Shown: piece after piece, positions 1 through 9,501 of the stretch | How positions within the stretch are numbered: position 1 is the stretch's first letter | Layout of the letters: every line of letters starts with the position of its first letter | Source: Linnemannia schmuckeri | Taxonomy: Eukaryota > Mortierellomycota > Mortierellomycetes > Mortierellales > Mortierellaceae | DNA: 64,000 nucleotides | Reading direction: 5' to 3' | Assembly (NCBI GenBank): GCA_029449235.1 | Contig: JANATG010000001.1 | Coordinates: 4,464,001-4,528,000, forward strand | Translations under genes and position numbers: made by a program | The notes under the pieces: model-generated | Seen by the model: the letters and a program-made list of their open reading frames with translations, nothing else | Told to the model about the DNA's origin: nothing | The model's database searches: none

Positions 1-219
1 GAGGAACGTGATCTAAATTAACAAGCCACTGACAACCATGTCCCTTTCACCCTTTCTCGGCGTCTTCTTTTCGTTTGTATGGACGGTCGCTTTCACCATT
101 GCTCTTTATCAACTCGCTCCACCCACTTCCTTAATATCACCTTCACAACCTTTCGTTTGTTGCATCAACAACGAAATCACCTCCTCTTTTTTCATCCATC
201 CGCGGCACACATTCATCAC

Positions 220-882
220 CATCGACCGAGCCGGTGACACTAGAGAGCTCTTCATCAGACGAACACGTCCAAGTTGTTCGTCGTGTTTACGAGAACGACC
301 GCTCCACCAACTCTGCTTCGCCAGCCGACATCTTTCACGTCACGTATCACTTGGACCCCACTACTGGCAAAGGCATCATCCTCTGGGACGATATTCTTTC
401 AGCTTTCAAGGACGTTGTTCATGTCCGGACTGGCACCAAGATTTTACCTTTTTGAAAGGAGCGGACTTTACAACTTAAGTTCTCTTCTAAATATTGTCCT
501 ATCACTACATTTTGCTTTATGTTTTCCTTGAGCTATCACTCACTTAAAGATTGGCCTTTCTCGTCAACAAGGAACATAGTCTCATGCCGCTCGTATCGCA
601 GCAGCACCTGGTGTCACTTTGGACGTTGTTATTGCCACTCAATTGGTCCGCACCGAGTCTATGCTGTTGCAGGAGTCTCAAACCCAGACCGCGTTCAAGG
701 AAGCGTCGCGCGAGTCTCTGCAAAAAACACTGCCAGGTACACTTCAGGAACGCAGGAGCAATGACAGCTCTAACAACACCGCCACAAGCACCGCCCGATG
801 GAACCCGGCGTATGGACTTGTAGTGGTGGCGATAGAAAACTACACGCATATCGACAAATTTGCTACTGGTCCACCACACTGA
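220..882 (+). pseudogene. Sel1-family member A, truncated pseudogene
   Basis: This is the most degraded complete-looking front end of the Sel1 array. Residues readable from about 234 match the family's N-terminal domain (SSDEHVQVVRRVYEN, then GIILWDDILSAF). The ATG present in sister copies is missing, because the aligned site reads atcgac. One T is lost in the LPFLKG codons, giving a stop at 453-455. The donor GT that should follow DF.. reads taagtt. The second exon is recognisable from about 580 (ARIAAAPGVTLDVVI) and runs through a linker with the AYGL..AIENYTHID motif to a stop at 880-882. No Sel1 repeats follow. The 5' flank resembles those of members B and C, so the duplicated unit included its promoter. 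The family assignment is firm; loss of function is inferred from four independent lesions. Confidence 0.8.
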
Positions 883-1408
883 GAACGGCAAACGAGATCA
901 GCATGAAGCAGGGACTGTTGAAAAGATTGTTCAATTGAGAAATAGCGTAACCCGGCAATAAGCAAAAACACGATGGTGTAGAAGGAACAGGTAAAATGAC
1001 TGTAGACGGGTTACTACAGTGCAATAAAGGTATCTTTTTTGTTTCAAACCTGCGCTGCTGGTGATGAAATGAAGACTGAGACGAAGAAGGTTGTTGATCG
1101 CCCCAAAATGATATCAACTGACTCTTTGTTCCTGACTGATAGATAGAACACTAAATTGAAGGAGAGTGTGCGCAATTTTAGCTCAGGACAAAAAAAAAAC
1201 GAGATTTGGATGGCAAGCCACAGACACCATGTCGCCTTGACCCCTTGGCGTCGTTCTCGTTTTATTTTCCCTTTGCTTTCAGTTTTACTTTTATTTCCAA
1301 CTCCCTCGCTTGTCTTTTCAGTAACAGCACAACGACTGCTACTACATTACAAAGAATCGCGTTCTTCCTCATCTGCCTACCACATTCATCCAACAAAACA
1401 ACAACTCC
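883..1408. other. Spacer between Sel1 copies A and B (duplicated promoter)
   Basis: No gene is seen. The last ~350 bases align by eye with 9,020-9,500 upstream of member C, including a stretch ending in ctttgttcctga and a second ending in aagccacagacaccatg. This is therefore duplicated promoter and 5' leader sequence rather than random spacer. A short upstream ATG at 1229 opens only a three-codon frame. Confidence 0.6.
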
Positions 1409-1564
1409 ATGGCCCTAGAAGACCCCTCATCAGACGAACACATTCAGGTAGTCCGTCGAGTCTATGAAAACAGTAGCCTCACCAACGCACCTTCGCCAGT
1501 CGACATATTTCATATCACCTATCACGTGGACCCCGCTACTGGCAAGGGAATTATCCTCTGGGAC

Positions 1565-1582
1565 GACCTCCAGGCCGTCTTC
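1565..1582 (+). repeat. Left target-site duplication of SINE-like insertion
   Basis: The 18-base sequence gacctccaggccgtcttc is repeated exactly at 1807-1824. It is original coding sequence of member B exon 1 (DLQAVF). Confidence 0.9.
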
Positions 1583-1806
1583 CGGCTAGATCCCTTGGGC
1601 TCGCGTTAAAGCAGCAAGGGTCGTCCGGACTCGTAAGAGGACGGGCTGTGGTCCTCAGGTACCGATGTACTGTTTAGTATGCTTTACTTAGTGAAGTAGA
1701 CTATGTGCTCGTACGAGCTTCACTTAGACAGTTCCACTTTTCAATTGGATAAAATTGATGTGTCGTCACAGACGACCCATCACTACCTTGGTAAAAAAAA
1801 AAAAAA
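1583..1806 (+). mobile_element. SINE-like retroposed element with poly(A) tail
   Basis: A 224-base segment ends in 14 A residues (1793-1806) and is bracketed by a perfect 18-base direct repeat, gacctccaggccgtcttc. It sits inside an exon whose uninterrupted version is known from paralogues, so both boundaries are exact. Target duplication plus an A-tail is the signature of LINE-type reverse transcription. The element has no long ORF. It contains several inverted pairs: cccttg with caaggg, gaggac with gtcctc, and a near-match of cttagtgaag with cttcacttag. The source was probably a structured RNA. I see no convincing tRNA, 5S or 7SL head, so the source RNA is unknown. Confidence 0.85.
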
Positions 1807-1824
1807 GACCTCCAGGCCGTCTTC
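1807..1824 (+). repeat. Right target-site duplication of SINE-like insertion
   Basis: Exact second copy of 1565-1582, directly after the poly(A) tail. The coding frame of member B resumes here (F-K-N-V). Confidence 0.9.
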
Positions 1825-3270
1825 AAGAATGTTGCCTATGTCGGAGATGGGAAAAGGATTCTCCCCTTTCTTAAAGGATCAGACTTCAAGAAGTAAGAAA
1901 CTGTTATTTTTCTTTGACATTGTATTTTTATCTCTTATGGTCGTGAATGTGAATCGCTATCTGACGCCATGAGTGTCTGCCCTCAATTGATAGCCTTGAC
2001 CCGCTTCGAATTGCAGCAGCCCCCAATACTACCTTGGATGTTGTTGTTGCTGGGTCAGGAGTCAATACCGATGGTTCATTGGTCAAGGAGCAGTCAAGCA
2101 CCTCTACGCCTGCAAAGGAACTGTCACTAAAGTCTCTGCAAAAAGCTTTGCCAGATACACCCCAGAGGAACAGCGGCGATAGTCAAGCCTCCAACCCCAA
2201 CACTGTACGGAGGAATCCAGCATGTGGATCTGTTGAGGTAGCAATGGAGAACTACACGCATGTCGAAATCCCATATAATGCTCTACCTCGACGAGGACTT
2301 CAAACAATTGTGGACGACACTGCACCCACCACTAGCGGCGATACCACAGAGGCCGCCAAACTGGATAACAAAAGTCAACTACGAGCCCATCAAGAGCAAG
2401 GCCCACCGATTATGAAGCCGCTCTCTTATACTCCCAGCGGGGATCAACCGGACTTCTCTCCTCAGCAGCAGAGCCGCATCGACCCCCGAGTTTATGAGAC
2501 AATAGAATGGACTGCAAAATCAGGAAGTAAGGAAGCTCAGGTCGCCCTTGGCGACATGTACAAGGACGGCCAGGGAGTTGCGCAGGACTATCAGGTTGCT
2601 ATGAAGTTGTACCTCAGAGCCGCGGAGCAGAAGCATCCAGTTGGCCTGCGCAAAGTCGGCGTTCTCTATGCCCACGGTCTCGGTGTCACTCAAAACTACA
2701 CGATCGCTATGGGATGGTTCCTCAAGGCCACAGAACAAGGAAATCCACCCGCCTTTTGCAATATTGGCTTTCTGTATGAGCATGGCCAAGGTGTACCCCA
2801 GGACTATGCCAAGGCAATAGAGTGGTGCCGCAAGGCTGCCGACCTAGGACACTCCGAGGTCCAACAAAACATTGGCTGGATGTACCAAAATAGTCTTGGT
2901 GTGCCTCAAAACTATTCCAAAGCCATGGCATGTTATATCAAGGCTGACTATCAAGGAGCACCTAGAGCTGCATGCAACATTGGCTACATGTATGAGCATG
3001 GTCTAGGTGTAGCTCAGGACGACGTCCAGGCGGTGAGTTGGTATAGGAAGGCTGCTGAGCAAGGAGACTGGGCCTCTCAGTTCAACCTAGGCCTTATGTA
3101 CAGTAAAGGGCGTGGTGTTGTCAAGGACAAGGCAAAGGCGATGGAGTTGTTGAGGAAGTCGGCCGATCAGGGATTCTCTGGTGCAAAGAAAAAAAATTGA
3201 TGACTTGGAGCGTGAAGGGCATAATGATCAGAGTGGGAAGAAGGGGCTTTTTAGAGGAATCTTTAAGTGA

Positions 3271-3687
3271 AAATATTCGGTAAATAAAGGTAGTACTCAG
3301 CTGTTTTATTGCTGTCTTAGAAGCAAAGGAAGGGTAGCAGATAACTTGTTTTGACCACTGATGAAGCAGAGAGTGGAACTCGTAGAGCTGGTGCCTGAAA
3401 GTGATCATCGAATAACCAGACGGGGTCTTGGGAGCGGGGACCTCATCACCTAAAATAGAAAATATTTAACGAAAATGAGAAAGCAAAAAAAAAAATAAAG
3501 GAAAATGAAAAGAAGACGTGATTTGTGTGGGGTAAGTCACGGAAAGGGGATGTTAGGTTTTGGGTCACTTTAGCCTTTGCCACTTCGGTATACTCTTTTA
3601 GAATTTCCTTTTTAGACAGGCAATTCAATCCGCTTAGTTTTTTTAGGACACTTTTGGTTAGGCCTCCAAAAACCATTTTCGATTGTA
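3271..3687. other. Spacer, no gene seen
   Basis: AT-rich DNA with aataaa just after member B (about 3282), a plausible poly(A) signal for it. Short reading frames on both strands have no family resemblance and no initiation context. I see nothing else. Confidence 0.4.
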
Positions 3688-3883
3688 CTGCACAGCACAA
3701 GCACGACCCCATGCGAAAAGTCGACCTTATGACTTAAAGTTGAGTTTTATTCAAAATGTTGTGTTCTGTCGCTGGCTACAGAAAATGTAAGGCGAGCAGC
3801 GGAAATGCTACAATGAGCAGCGAAAATGCTAAGAATATACACGTATGGGAGGAGGGAAAAGAAAAAGGGACCCCTGACCTCAT

Positions 3884-4357
3884 TTAAGAGACAGTGATCT
3901 TGCGAGGCTTAGCAGCCTCACCCTTGGGAAGGAAGAGGTTCAGGACACCATCCTTGAAGCTGGCATCGATTTGGTCGCGGTTCACAGAGTCGGGGAGTGG
4001 AATGGTGCGCGAGAACGTACCGTAGCGGCGCTCCTGATAGCGCACATTGTCGCGGTTGTATTCCTCCGAGAACTTGCTCTCAGCTGAGAGAGTGACAGCG
4101 TTGTCGCTGGCATCGATCTTGATGTCTTCCTTTTGGACACCGGGAAGTTCGACATGGATGTTCCAGCCCTTGTCGGTCTCGTACACATCGACTGGAGGAC
4201 TAATAAGGTCCATGGTGGCGAGCTGGTTATCGCCGCTTGAAGTGCGCTGGCTGCGGCGGGAGGTCACCCAAGGGTCGCTGAGGTGGTCGAAGACTTGGTT
4301 CATGCGGCGCTCGAGTCTGTCGAAAGGATCGTATCCGGCCCAGTTGATCAGAGACAT
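3884..4357 (-). CDS. Small heat-shock protein, HSP20/alpha-crystallin family (left copy)
   Basis: A 157-residue ATP-independent holdase chaperone of the cytosol that binds unfolding proteins under stress. The N-terminal arm has the FDRLERRMNQVF motif (residues 12-23). It is followed by an alpha-crystallin domain from about residue 47 (SPPVDVYETDKGWNIHVELPG) to GVLNLFLPKG near 140. The C-terminal tail ends RKITVS, giving the I-x-V motif that docks into a neighbouring dimer. Length and layout are typical for fungal HSP16-type proteins, with no intron. The partner copy at 6313-6786 differs at only three residues (D/S near 24, Q/R near 75, F/C near 140). The promoter has heat-shock elements and a TATA box. 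Confidence 0.95.
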   Translation of the reverse strand: MSLINWAGYDPFDRLERRMNQVFDHLSDPWVTSRRSQRTSSGDNQLATMDLISPPVDVYETDKGWNIHVELPGVQKEDIKIDASDNAVTLSAESKFSEEYNRDNVRYQERRYGTFSRTIPLPDSVNRDQIDASFKDGVLNLFLPKGEAAKPRKITVS

Positions 4358-4527
4358 GTTGAGTTGTAGTTTGTTGTGCTGTGGTGTGGTGTGTTGTAGT
4401 GTGTGTTGTTGTGTTGTTGTGTTGTTGTGTTGTTGTGTTGTTGTGTTGTTGTTGTGTGTGTGTATTATGGTGTGGTGAAGATGAAGGCGAAAGAGTGAAG
4501 AGGAAGCCGAGGAAGGTCGAGGGTCAA

Positions 4528-4533
4528 TTTATA
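4528..4533 (-). promoter_or_regulatory. TATA box of left hsp20
   Basis: The plus strand reads tttata, i.e. TATAAA on the gene strand, about 170 bases upstream of the start. The leader between them is a CAA/ACAAC-rich microsatellite. Confidence 0.7.
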
Positions 4534-4556
4534 CGCTCGACAAAGTCATGAAACAT

Positions 4557-4569
4557 TTCCAGATTTTTC
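4557..4569 (-). promoter_or_regulatory. Heat-shock element, proximal (left hsp20)
   Basis: ttccagatttttc fits the TTCnnGAAnnTTC heat-shock factor array with one mismatch (GAT for GAA). It lies about 25 bases upstream of the TATA box. Confidence 0.6.
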
Positions 4570-4620
4570 CACGGGGTGACACAACGGTCCGTGCACTGGT
4601 CCACTGTCTAGTGTGCATGA

Positions 4621-4633
4621 GAAATTTCTGGAG
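4621..4633 (-). promoter_or_regulatory. Heat-shock element, distal (left hsp20)
   Basis: gaaatttctggag fits GAAnnTTCnnGAA with a single terminal mismatch. It is conserved in the mirror promoter at 6045-6057. Confidence 0.65.
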
Positions 4634-5178
4634 AGTGCTGTTTTACTCTACAGAGAAATGGGTAAGTAAAAGGTATGGCTGCTTGCCTTCGCTCACTATG
4701 ATTCTATGGACACGCATGTACGCGTTTGTCATTCATGCATATGGTTTGCCCAAAAAATACATCTTCTTTGGCACCCAACGTGTTTCAAGTTGTAAAGAAA
4801 ACTGACAAAAAACTGATTTTTTTTGCCAACGATCTATGCTTCGTCTTCTATGCGTCACCAGCTAGACAAACCAAAAGATCGGAGCTTTTGCCCGGAAACC
4901 CTCGTAGCATAGAAATACCAAATGGTGATGCTCTACGTGTCCGAATAAAAATGATCCTACGCTAGGATCTATTGGTTACGTCCGCGTTACTATGCTACCT
5001 TTGGTCGATGGGCGCCGCCTGGTCCTTCCTTCCTTAAGACGTTCCTGGCCAGCATAAGCCTGCAGCTGATAGTTGCATATGAAAATATTCTAGTGAGGAA
5101 AATGAAAATATCACTCAAGGCGAATAATCAAGGAGCAGGTGACAAGGGTAGATAATTATTACGCCACCATCCGAAGTA

Positions 5179-5498
5179 CAGTCGCCTATCAGAATGTATC
5201 ACACTAAGGATTTTACATTTCCAGCCCAGTTTATTCCGGAAATTTCGATAGCTTGTTTGGATTGGTCGTATGACCTTGTTCAATCATATTTTGTTTCTGA
5301 ATAGGATAATTTTGGGAGGGGACTTTCCCATGAATTATTGCACTAAGAATTAGACCAAATGCAAGTAAAATAAGCTATTGTAGAGGAGGGATCGAAATTT
5401 CTGGCAACATTTCCTAGTTACAGCATGGGCCTCCAGGCTGGAATAAACTGGGCTGGAAATGTAAAATCCTTAGTGTGATACATTCTGATAGGCGACTG
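5179..5498. mobile_element. Tc1/mariner-type MITE at the palindrome centre
   Basis: The segment begins cagtcgcctatcagaatg and ends with its reverse complement. Both ends are flanked by TA (5177-5178 and 5499-5500), as expected for a Tc1/mariner insertion. Its termini share the cagtc..cactaagg pattern with the Tc1 element at 6984. There is no ORF in its 320 bases. The inverted terminal ~60 bases merge without a break into the hsp20 inverted repeat, so the element sits exactly at the symmetry centre. Confidence 0.65.
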
Positions 5499-6044
5499 TA
5501 CTTCGGATGGTGGCGTAATAATTATCTACCCTTGTCACCTGCTCCTTGATTATTCGCCTTGAGTGATATTTTCATTTTCCTCACTAGAATATTTTCATAT
5601 GCAACTATCAGCTGCAGGCTTATGCTGGCCAGGAACGTCTTAAGGAAGGAAGGACCAGGCGGCGCCCATCGACCAAAGGTAGCATAGTAACGCGGACGTA
5701 ACCAATAGATCCTAGCGTAGGATCATTTTTATTCGGACACGTAGAGCATCACCATTTGGTATTTCTATGCTACGAGGGTTTCCGGGCAAAAGCTCCGATC
5801 TTTTGGTTTGTCTAGCTGGTGACGCATAGAAGACGAAGCATAGATCGTTTGGCAAAAAAAATCAGTTTTTTGTCAGTTTTCTTTACAACTTGAAACACGT
5901 TGGGTGCCAAAGAAGATGTATTTTTTGGGCAAACCATATGCATGAATGACAAACGCGTACATGCGTGTCCATAGAATCATAGTGAGCGAAGGCAAGCAGC
6001 CATACCTTTTACTTACCCATTTCTCTGTAGAGTAAAACAGCACT

Positions 6045-6057
6045 CTCCAGAAATTTC
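6045..6057 (+). promoter_or_regulatory. Heat-shock element, distal (right hsp20)
   Basis: ctccagaaatttc is the mirror of 4621-4633. It is a three-unit GAA/TTC array with one mismatch. Confidence 0.65.
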
Positions 6058-6108
6058 TCATGCACACTAGACAGTGGACCAGTGCACGGACCGTTGTGTC
6101 ACCCCGTG

Positions 6109-6121
6109 GAAAAATCTGGAA
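6109..6121 (+). promoter_or_regulatory. Heat-shock element, proximal (right hsp20)
   Basis: gaaaaatctggaa is the mirror of 4557-4569, about 25 bases upstream of the TATA box. Confidence 0.6.
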
Positions 6122-6144
6122 ATGTTTCATGACTTTGTCGAGCG

Positions 6145-6150
6145 TATAAA
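6145..6150 (+). promoter_or_regulatory. TATA box of right hsp20
   Basis: tataaa lies about 165 bases upstream of the ATG at 6313, followed by a CAA/ACAAC-rich leader. Confidence 0.7.
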
Positions 6151-6312
6151 TTGACCCTCGACCTTCCTCGGCTTCCTCTTCACTCTTTCGCCTTCATCTT
6201 CACCACACCATAATACACACACACAACAACAACACAACAACACAACAACACAACAACACAACAACACACACTACAACACACCACACCACAGCACAACAAA
6301 CTACAACTCAAC

Positions 6313-6786
6313 ATGTCTCTGATCAACTGGGCCGGATACGATCCTTTCGACAGACTCGAGCGCCGTATGAACCAAGTCTTCAGCCACCTCAGCGACCCTT
6401 GGGTGACCTCCCGCCGTAGCCAGCGCACTTCAAGCGGCGATAACCAGCTCGCCACCATGGACCTTATTAGTCCTCCAGTCGATGTGTACGAGACCGACAA
6501 GGGCTGGAACATCCATGTCGAACTTCCCGGTGTCCGAAAGGAAGATATCAAGATCGATGCCAGCGACAACGCTGTCACTCTCTCAGCTGAGAGCAAGTTC
6601 TCGGAGGAATACAACCGCGACAATGTGCGCTATCAGGAGCGCCGCTACGGTACGTTCTCGCGCACCATTCCACTCCCCGACTCTGTGAACCGCGACCAAA
6701 TCGATGCCAGCTTCAAGGACGGCGTCCTGAACCTCTGCCTTCCCAAGGGTGAGGCTGCTAAGCCTCGCAAGATCACTGTCTCTTAA
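6313..6786 (+). CDS. Small heat-shock protein, HSP20/alpha-crystallin family (right copy)
   Basis: A 157-residue paralogue of the left copy, transcribed away from the palindrome centre. It has the same N-terminal arm, alpha-crystallin domain (about 47-145) and C-terminal ITVS tail. The three changes are FSHLSDP for FDHLSDP, GVRKED for GVQKED and NLCLPKG for NLFLPKG. The new cysteine lies in the conserved GVLNLxLPKG strand, where cysteine is unusual, though nothing shows loss of function. Start and promoter are conserved with the left copy, so both should respond to heat-shock factor. The 3' end carries aataaa near 6915. Confidence 0.95.
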   Translation: MSLINWAGYDPFDRLERRMNQVFSHLSDPWVTSRRSQRTSSGDNQLATMDLISPPVDVYETDKGWNIHVELPGVRKEDIKIDASDNAVTLSAESKFSEEYNRDNVRYQERRYGTFSRTIPLPDSVNRDQIDASFKDGVLNLCLPKGEAAKPRKITVS

Positions 6787-6983
6787 ATGAGGTCAGGGTC
6801 CCTCTTTTCCCTCCTCCCATATGTGTACATTTTTAGCCTTTACACTGCTCATTGTAGCATTTCCGCTGCTCGCCCTAGCATTTTCTGTAGCCAGCGAAAG
6901 AACAAAACATCTTGAATAAAACCTCAAGGCTTTAAGCCTGAAAAATAAGTTGAGTTTTCACGTGAGGCCGTGCTTGCCCTGTA

Positions 6984-8264
6984 CAGTCAGGGCCACGAAG
7001 TATGGTACTAAGGATTTAAAATACAAAATCCAATTCATTCGGGTTCATTCGGGTCAAGAAGCTGGTTTAGTAGCTGGCGGGGCCTCCTTTTGCTTTCAGC
7101 ACCTCAGCCACTCTTTTATTCATTGATAATATGAGATGTGCAATGACTCGTGAGGGGATCTTTTCCCACTCCTCCAGGATGGCAGCGATCATTTCCTCCT
7201 TGCTGGTCGGCTTCCTTGGGCGATTGTTAAGGCGTCTCTTGAGAATCGATCAGATATTTTCGAAGGGGTTGAGGTCGGGAGAATTGGATGGCCACAACGT
7301 CTTTGGAACCCCATTCTTCAACCGTCAGTTTATCGCGATTTTGCCTATACGAACCGGCGCGTTATCTTCTGTAAGAATAGGGCTCCTTACTTGTGCTGCA
7401 AACCATCTCAGCTCATTCTCGTAGACGGTATTGATGAATCCTTGTCCTTTGTTGTTATCATCATCGAGAACGGCAAGTCCTGATTTTCTTCCTCCTGCAA
7501 TTGCTCCCCATACCTTAACAGTTGCTCGACCGCTCCGGAGAAGTGGGACAATATTTTTGGGCAGATACTTCTCGTCCTTGGTGCGCCAAATTCGGACTCT
7601 TCTGAAGTCTTTGCCTATTTCAAAGTAGCACTCGTCAGTCTAGATGACCCTCTCCCAGTCAATCCATATCTAATTCGATTTGTCCTGAGCAAAGGCTTAT
7701 CGAGCGGCTATATGCCTTGGCTCTAAATGAGGTTTCTTGATGGCAATGCGGCAAAGTATACCCTTTTTATGGAGAATCCTGCGCGCGGTGCATTGGGAGA
7801 CTGGTTTGGGCGACATCTCGACTATCTCTTGAAGGGTGACGCGGTTATTGTCACTCACCCTGTTGAGAAATTACTCGACATCCTTCTCTCGAATGACTGG
7901 TGGTCTTCCAGTCGATTTTTTGGGGACAATGGTACCTTCTTGCTCCCATTTTTTAATAATGGCGAGGACTGTGGTGAGGGGGAGACTGTGGGTTTTGGCA
8001 ATACTGGAAGGGGTTGCGCCGGCTTCATAGGCTCCGATGATGCGACCCTTGAGCTCGATAGAATGGTGCTTGGGCATTGTGTAGTGTTAGAGTGCTATGG
8101 TAGTAGAGTGCGATAGTGTTGGCATGGAAGGAGTTTTTTATTTTATCGGAAAGTCGGAAGTGATGGTGCTAGAATTTTCGAAAAAATAGTTTTTTTGAAG
8201 TGGTCATATGACCCTATTTATTCGGATTCTATTTCTTAGTAGGACACATTGTGTGAGGTGACTG
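6984..8264 (-). mobile_element. Degenerate Tc1-type DNA transposon
   Basis: A 1,281-base element flanked by TA (6982-6983 and 8265-8266). Its ends are imperfect inverted repeats: cagtcagggccacgaagt at the left, and the right end read inward as cagtcacctcacacaatg, both leading into actaag. It carries a dead transposase on the minus strand. It lies at the outer edge of the right hsp20 palindrome arm. Confidence 0.85.
7070..8077 (-). pseudogene. Tc1 transposase pseudogene (DD34E)
   Basis: It starts at MPKHHSIELKGRIIGAYEAG (8077). The N-terminal paired-type helix-turn-helix ends in KKSTGRPPVI. The catalytic triad is readable in one frame: D in TDECYFEIG (7636), D in TEDNAPV (near 7366), and E in SPDLNPFENI (near 7261). 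Thirty-four residues separate the second D from the E, the Tc1 spacing. At least five in-frame stops occur: E*FLN, SN*IW, VI*TDE, IN*RLK and ENI*S. At least two replace the tryptophans normally found there. No frameshift is needed, so the copy died by point mutation. Confidence 0.85.
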
Positions 8265-8373
8265 TAATTCACGCTTTGAGTTGTCCACTCACGTTACGAA
8301 TAGTATCGTACTACGGACTAACAATGCCAAAACCAATTCATTCGGGAATAGTAGCCGTGCATGAACCAAGAGT

Positions 8374-8850
8374 CTATAGTATCAAATCGTTCTTAGTGGA
8401 ATGCCCAAAGACAGTCAAAGAGTCATTCAAGTGTATCAGGCTGTTGTGAATTGGTACCTCGACACTCTTGGGCAGAAGGATCCCGTTGGCTAGCGCAAGC
8501 TTGGCATTTTCTATTCCAAAGACTTCGGCGTCACTCAGTACACCGCCGCCATGGGATGATTCCTTAATGCAACCGATCAAGATAGTTCGCCCGCTTAACG
8601 CAACATTGCTCGTTCTGTTGCTATTTGCATGGTCAAGGAGTGCATAAAGGCACTTCCAAAGCCATGGAATGGTATCAGAAGGCAGCCGAGCAAGAGACAC
8701 CGCCGCTCAACAGAACATTGGCTAGTTGTACCAATATTGCCAAGGTGTACCCAAGGACGAGGTTAAGGCGATGGAGTGGTACAAAATGGCCGCTGATCAA
8801 GAATGTGAGTGCGCAAAGAATGAGACCAAGAAGAAGCAAGGGCTTCTAAG
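8374..8850 (+). pseudogene. Sel1-repeat relic (member D-relic)
   Basis: Translation of the plus strand shows decayed Sel1 units: VNWYLDTLGQKDPVG, then KLGIFYSKDFGVTQYTAAMG, then SKAMEWYQKAAEQ near 8655. They are interrupted by many stops and frame changes. The units most resemble repeats 2-4 of member C, which lies 1 kb downstream. No N-terminal exon is recognisable. This is the oldest copy in the plus-strand array. Confidence 0.7.
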
Positions 8851-9501
8851 TAGATTGTTTAATATTGTATAACTAAGTTATAGCTCAACCTATCAATGAA
8901 ATGGCTGTCGTGGTTGAATCTCATCAGAAACGATAATAAAGAAGCAACTACATATCTCCCTTTATGGTGTGGTGAACGCTTTGTCCATATGGCCACGTTG
9001 ACCTCTCCGCCATTTGTGCTTTTCCCTTCCAAAAGGTACTGTCACTCCGTTGAAAACCCCGTCTTGGTTTGCATGTTCGATTGGCTACAGTGTTAGACGC
9101 CCGCAACGCATTTACCGCTGGTGGGGGTGTCGATAGCAAAACATAAATACCGATGTGATGAAACACAGACTGAAACTGAGACGGAGAAAGTTTGTTCGTC
9201 AAGAATGATAGAAATGGACCCTTTGTTCCTGAAGAACAGAAAATCAAAATCGAAGGCGACTCATGCACAGCAAGTAAGTACGTCATAAGAAAACGTGATT
9301 TGAATAATAAGCCACAAACACCATGCTCGCCTTGACCCCCCTACTTCGCGTCTTTTCTTCTTTGCTCCCCCACCTTCACTTTTTTATTTCCAACTCCTCC
9401 GCTCCTTTCTTTAGCAACACTACAACGACATTGTTGTATTTGCAAAGAAACCACCTTCTTTTCCATCTGCCACCACATTCATCCAACAAAATATCAACCC
9501 C
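8851..9501. other. Promoter-side spacer of Sel1 member C
   Basis: No gene. Parts of 9,020-9,500 align by eye with the spacer upstream of member B (about 1,000-1,408). The aligned parts include a gagac-rich stretch, ctttgttcctga and agccacaaacaccatg. Confidence 0.5.

Larger units (their letters stand above)
1409..3270 (+). pseudogene. Sel1-family member B, interrupted by a SINE-like insertion
   Basis: Exon 1 starts at ATG 1409 (MALEDPSSDEHIQVVRRVY) and encodes the family N-terminal domain. It is split by an inserted element at 1583-1806, which brings an in-frame stop at 1607-1609. If the element and one target copy are ignored, the exon continues to LPFLKGSDFK and ends at 1892. The intron is 1893-1993 (GTAAGA..TAG, phase 2). 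Exon 2 (1994 on) has LDPLRIAA.P..TLDVVV, a Ser/Thr linker with the VAMENYTHV motif, and six Sel1 repeats (VALGDMYKDGQGV to NLGLMYSKGRGV). The main reading frame stops at 3198-3200 in an A-run. One base fewer would extend it to a basic tail ending at 3270, as in sister genes. Two lesions make this a probable recent pseudogene; the A-run could be a sequencing slip. Confidence 0.85.
3688..5238 (+). repeat. Left arm of 1.5 kb inverted repeat (hsp20 palindrome)
   Basis: This arm reads as the reverse complement of about 5440-6983. The match is near-perfect through the hsp20 coding region, the promoter and the central flank. It decays only in the 3' untranslated part (3688-3870), with small indels and substitutions. 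Microsatellite length in the 5' leader differs by about one unit. The high identity implies recent duplication or ongoing gene conversion between arms. Confidence 0.9.
5440..6983 (-). repeat. Right arm of 1.5 kb inverted repeat (hsp20 palindrome)
   Basis: Mirror copy of 3688-5238. Its outer edge coincides with the TA target of a Tc1 element at 6984, which has been inserted into or at the end of this arm. The two arms are separated by about 200 bases of unique DNA (5239-5439). Confidence 0.9.

Noticed and set aside
38..478. 146-codon frame from ATG 38
   Set aside because: Starts in the duplicated leader of Sel1 member A and only joins the family frame by accident at LKGADF; the sister copies do not conserve it.
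7131..8116. Several plus-strand frames of 64-129 codons in the Tc1 element
   Set aside because: Shadows of the minus-strand transposase, whose catalytic residues are readable.
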